From contig JANXQG010000342.1 in assembly GCA_025356915.1 (NCBI GenBank), positions 1-7,590 of the forward strand: 7,590 bases of DNA. Direction: 5' to 3'. This DNA is from Planctomycetota bacterium. Lineage in GTDB: Bacteria > Planctomycetota > Planctomycetia > Pirellulales > Thermoguttaceae. Shown in pieces: positions 6,580-7,590 of the stretch. The notes under the pieces are model-generated. The model was not told where the DNA came from, searched no databases, and saw only the letters and a list, made by a program, of their open reading frames with translations. The position numbers and the translations under genes are program-made. Each line of letters begins with the position of its first letter. The stretch's first letter is position 1.

Positions 6580-6587
6580 CTACTAAA

Positions 6588-7590
6588 ATGTTCGAGCGTA
6601 TCCGCCAGATGCTGATTAAGGAGTTCATCCAGGTCTTTCGCGACCCGCGGATGCGCGCCGTGATCTTCATCGTACCGTGCATGGAGGTACTGGTGATCGG
6701 CTACGCAGTGAACATGGACCTCCGCGACATCCGCACGGCCATCTACGATCGAGATAACACGCCGGTCAGCCGCGAGCTTCTGGCTCGCTTCTCGGAGAGC
6801 GGCTATTTCAACGTCGTGGACCGGGTGGACGACGACCGGCAGATGCAAAACCTCATCGACCGCAGCACGGTGCAGATCGTGCTGCGGATCAACCACGGCT
6901 TTGCTGGCGACATGGAGGCAGGGCGGACCGCCGCCATTCAGGTGATTTGCGACGGCACCGATTCCAACACCGCTGGCATTGCCATGAGCTACGTCAACCG
7001 CATCACCAGCGACTATGCGAGGCAGATGCTCACCAAACGCATCGAGCGCACCCAAGGCGTGGCCGACCCGCCGGTACGAATCGATTTCCGCCCTCGAGCC
7101 TGGTTCAACGAAAACCTGGAAAGCCGCAATTACTTCGTTCCGGGGGTGATCGTGATCGTGGGGACCGTGAACTTCGCCAGCGCGGGTGAGCTGGAAGGCG
7201 AGTCTGGCTCGGCCTCGACCTCAACGTGCCCCAGCGCATGGGCCAAGTGCGGGCTCGCCAGCGGCGAGCCATCCCGAGCCGGCAGCATCAACGTGAGCGA
7301 GCCAACACCCGCATTGTCCATCGGCAGCGCAGCCCCGAGCGCATCCCGCAGCCGATCGACGCCCGCAGCAAACGGGTGTGGGACACCCGAGGCCGTGCCT
7401 TTGCCTTCACATCCGACATCCGACATCCCACATCCCACATCTCCCTCGCCCCATAGATGCACCGCCCCCTCGGACCAGTGCGCATGGACGACGAGCAGCG
7501 AGAGCGAAGGTGACAAGGCGGCTGAACTCACGCGGTGGACTCCCCCGAAAAGTGGCATGGGCCTACCGGCCCATGTCGCGGCCGCCGCGG
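6588..7590 (+). CDS. ybhR: Second ABC-2 permease (YbhR-like); family match only to about 7160, frame open to edge
   Basis: From ATG 6588 the product starts MFERIRQMLIKEFIQVFRDP, as expected for YbhR, and has TM1 at about 24-43. The periplasmic domain follows with ICDGTDSNTAGIAMSY (120-135) and AWFNENLESRNYFVPG (171-186). This half is paralogous to the first half of YbhS. A second membrane segment begins at VPGVIVIV (184-191). It should lead into the ARERE-GT hallmark and four more membrane segments, but from about residue 192 the sequence turns into a Ser/Pro/Ala/Thr-rich stretch with no hydrophobic segment. The same frame has no stop up to the window edge, 143 codons later. Neither of the other + frames continues the permease, so a simple frameshift does not explain it. 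As read, the gene is broken and its product would lack most of the channel. Possible causes are an insertion, a rearrangement or an assembly join. Confidence 0.75.
   Translation, partial: MFERIRQMLIKEFIQVFRDPRMRAVIFIVPCMEVLVIGYAVNMDLRDIRTAIYDRDNTPVSRELLARFSESGYFNVVDRVDDDRQMQNLIDRSTVQIVLRINHGFAGDMEAGRTAAIQVICDGTDSNTAGIAMSYVNRITSDYARQMLTKRIERTQGVADPPVRIDFRPRAWFNENLESRNYFVPGVIVIVGTVNFASAGELEGESGSASTSTCPSAWAKCGLASGEPSRAGSINVSEPTPALSIGSAAPSASRSRSTPAANGCGTPEAVPLPSHPTSDIPHPTSPSPHRCTAPSDQCAWTTSSESEGDKAAELTRWTPPKSGMGLPAHVAAAA
7408..7442 (+). repeat. Tandem 7-nt repeat, five units
   Basis: Five adjacent heptamers follow the pattern [C/G]ACATC[C/T]: CACATCC, GACATCC, GACATCC, CACATCC, CACATCT. As the unit is not a multiple of three, gain or loss of one copy shifts any reading frame across it. 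Such GATGT-type tracts are typical of non-coding spacers, which supports the view that this part is not a real protein-coding stretch. Confidence 0.85.
7556..7575. repeat. Short perfect hairpin near the right edge
   Basis: CATGGGCC (7556-7563) and GGCCCATG (7568-7575) form an 8-bp stem around TACC. It could be part of a terminator or repeat, but the window ends too soon to judge. Confidence 0.5.

Larger units (their letters stand above)
7161..7590. other. Unassigned sequence replacing the 3' half of the permease gene
   Basis: All frames were read. The + frame continuing ybhR is open but low in complexity. A + frame from 7190 to 7456 is Arg/Gln-rich, and a - strand frame (7558-7130) is Ala/Gly/Leu-rich. 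These look like mutual shadows, and none shows a recognisable motif. The - frame also reads through the 7-nt repeat and into the real permease sequence, which argues against it. Hairpins occur at 7252-7270 (GGCTCGCC-AGC-GGCGAGCC) and 7556-7575 (CATGGGCC-TACC-GGCCCATG). No insertion-sequence end or intron boundary could be identified at 7161. Confidence 0.4.

Noticed and set aside
5845..6615. 256-codon + strand open frame overlapping ybhS
   Set aside because: It lies in another frame of a well-matched permease and is rich in His, Pro and Arg with no membrane segments, so it is a shadow frame.
7155..7200. Group II intron start at the point where ybhR similarity ends
   Set aside because: Several GTG triplets are present, but I could not find a convincing GTGCG-type 5' boundary or a domain V-like hairpin in the remaining 430 bases.
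6947..7456. Short + strand Arg/Gln-rich open frames (6947-7189, 7226-7456)
   Set aside because: The first is a shadow of ybhR. The second has no domain signal or ribosome-binding site and ends in repeat-derived residues.
7130..7558. Open frame of 142 codons on the - strand
   Set aside because: It overlaps the genuine ybhR sequence at one end and reads through the 7-nt tandem repeat. Its low-complexity Ala/Gly/Leu content looks like an antisense shadow, and no motif was found.

Overview
The window is GC-rich bacterial DNA carrying five genes, all on the + strand. The organism is probably a planctomycete or a relative, and this is an inference. It rests on three things: few Shine-Dalgarno sites, a coiled-coil protein of a type I associate with that phylum, and gene junctions filled with the small palindromic repeats common in such genomes. 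No rRNA, tRNA, CRISPR array or full-length transposase is visible.

Layout. Positions 1-915 hold the 3' part of a long coiled-coil protein of unknown function, cut by the left edge. Positions 916-1113 are a structured intergenic region. It contains a 66-bp palindrome that looks like a miniature ISL3-type element, a second hairpin and a run of ten C. Positions 1114-2022 encode a CheR-type chemoreceptor methyltransferase. Only 7 nt later begins an efflux operon that matches the E. coli ybhG-ybhF-ybhS-ybhR set in order and domain structure. It comprises a HlyD-type periplasmic adaptor (2030-3241), an ABC ATPase with two fused nucleotide-binding domains (3408-5408), an ABC-2 permease (5405-6541) and a second ABC-2 permease (from 6588). 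The last gene resembles its family only up to about 7160. After that the frame stays open to the window edge, but its content is unrelated to a permease and includes a 7-nt tandem repeat.

How the genes work together. By family knowledge, the two permeases form the membrane channel and the tandem ATPase powers it. The adaptor, anchored in the inner membrane, passes substrate across the periplasm towards an outer-membrane exit that is not encoded here. The CheR gene is not an obvious partner, although its spacing suggests co-transcription.

The most striking feature is that repeats lie at most gene junctions, and one lies inside a gene. An inverted REP-like pair (4326-4431) is read through in frame and forms the linker between the two ATPase domains of YbhF. 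An inverted AT-rich repeat pair flanks the adaptor-ATPase gap and supplies the last residues of the adaptor. Two short hairpins separate the two permeases.
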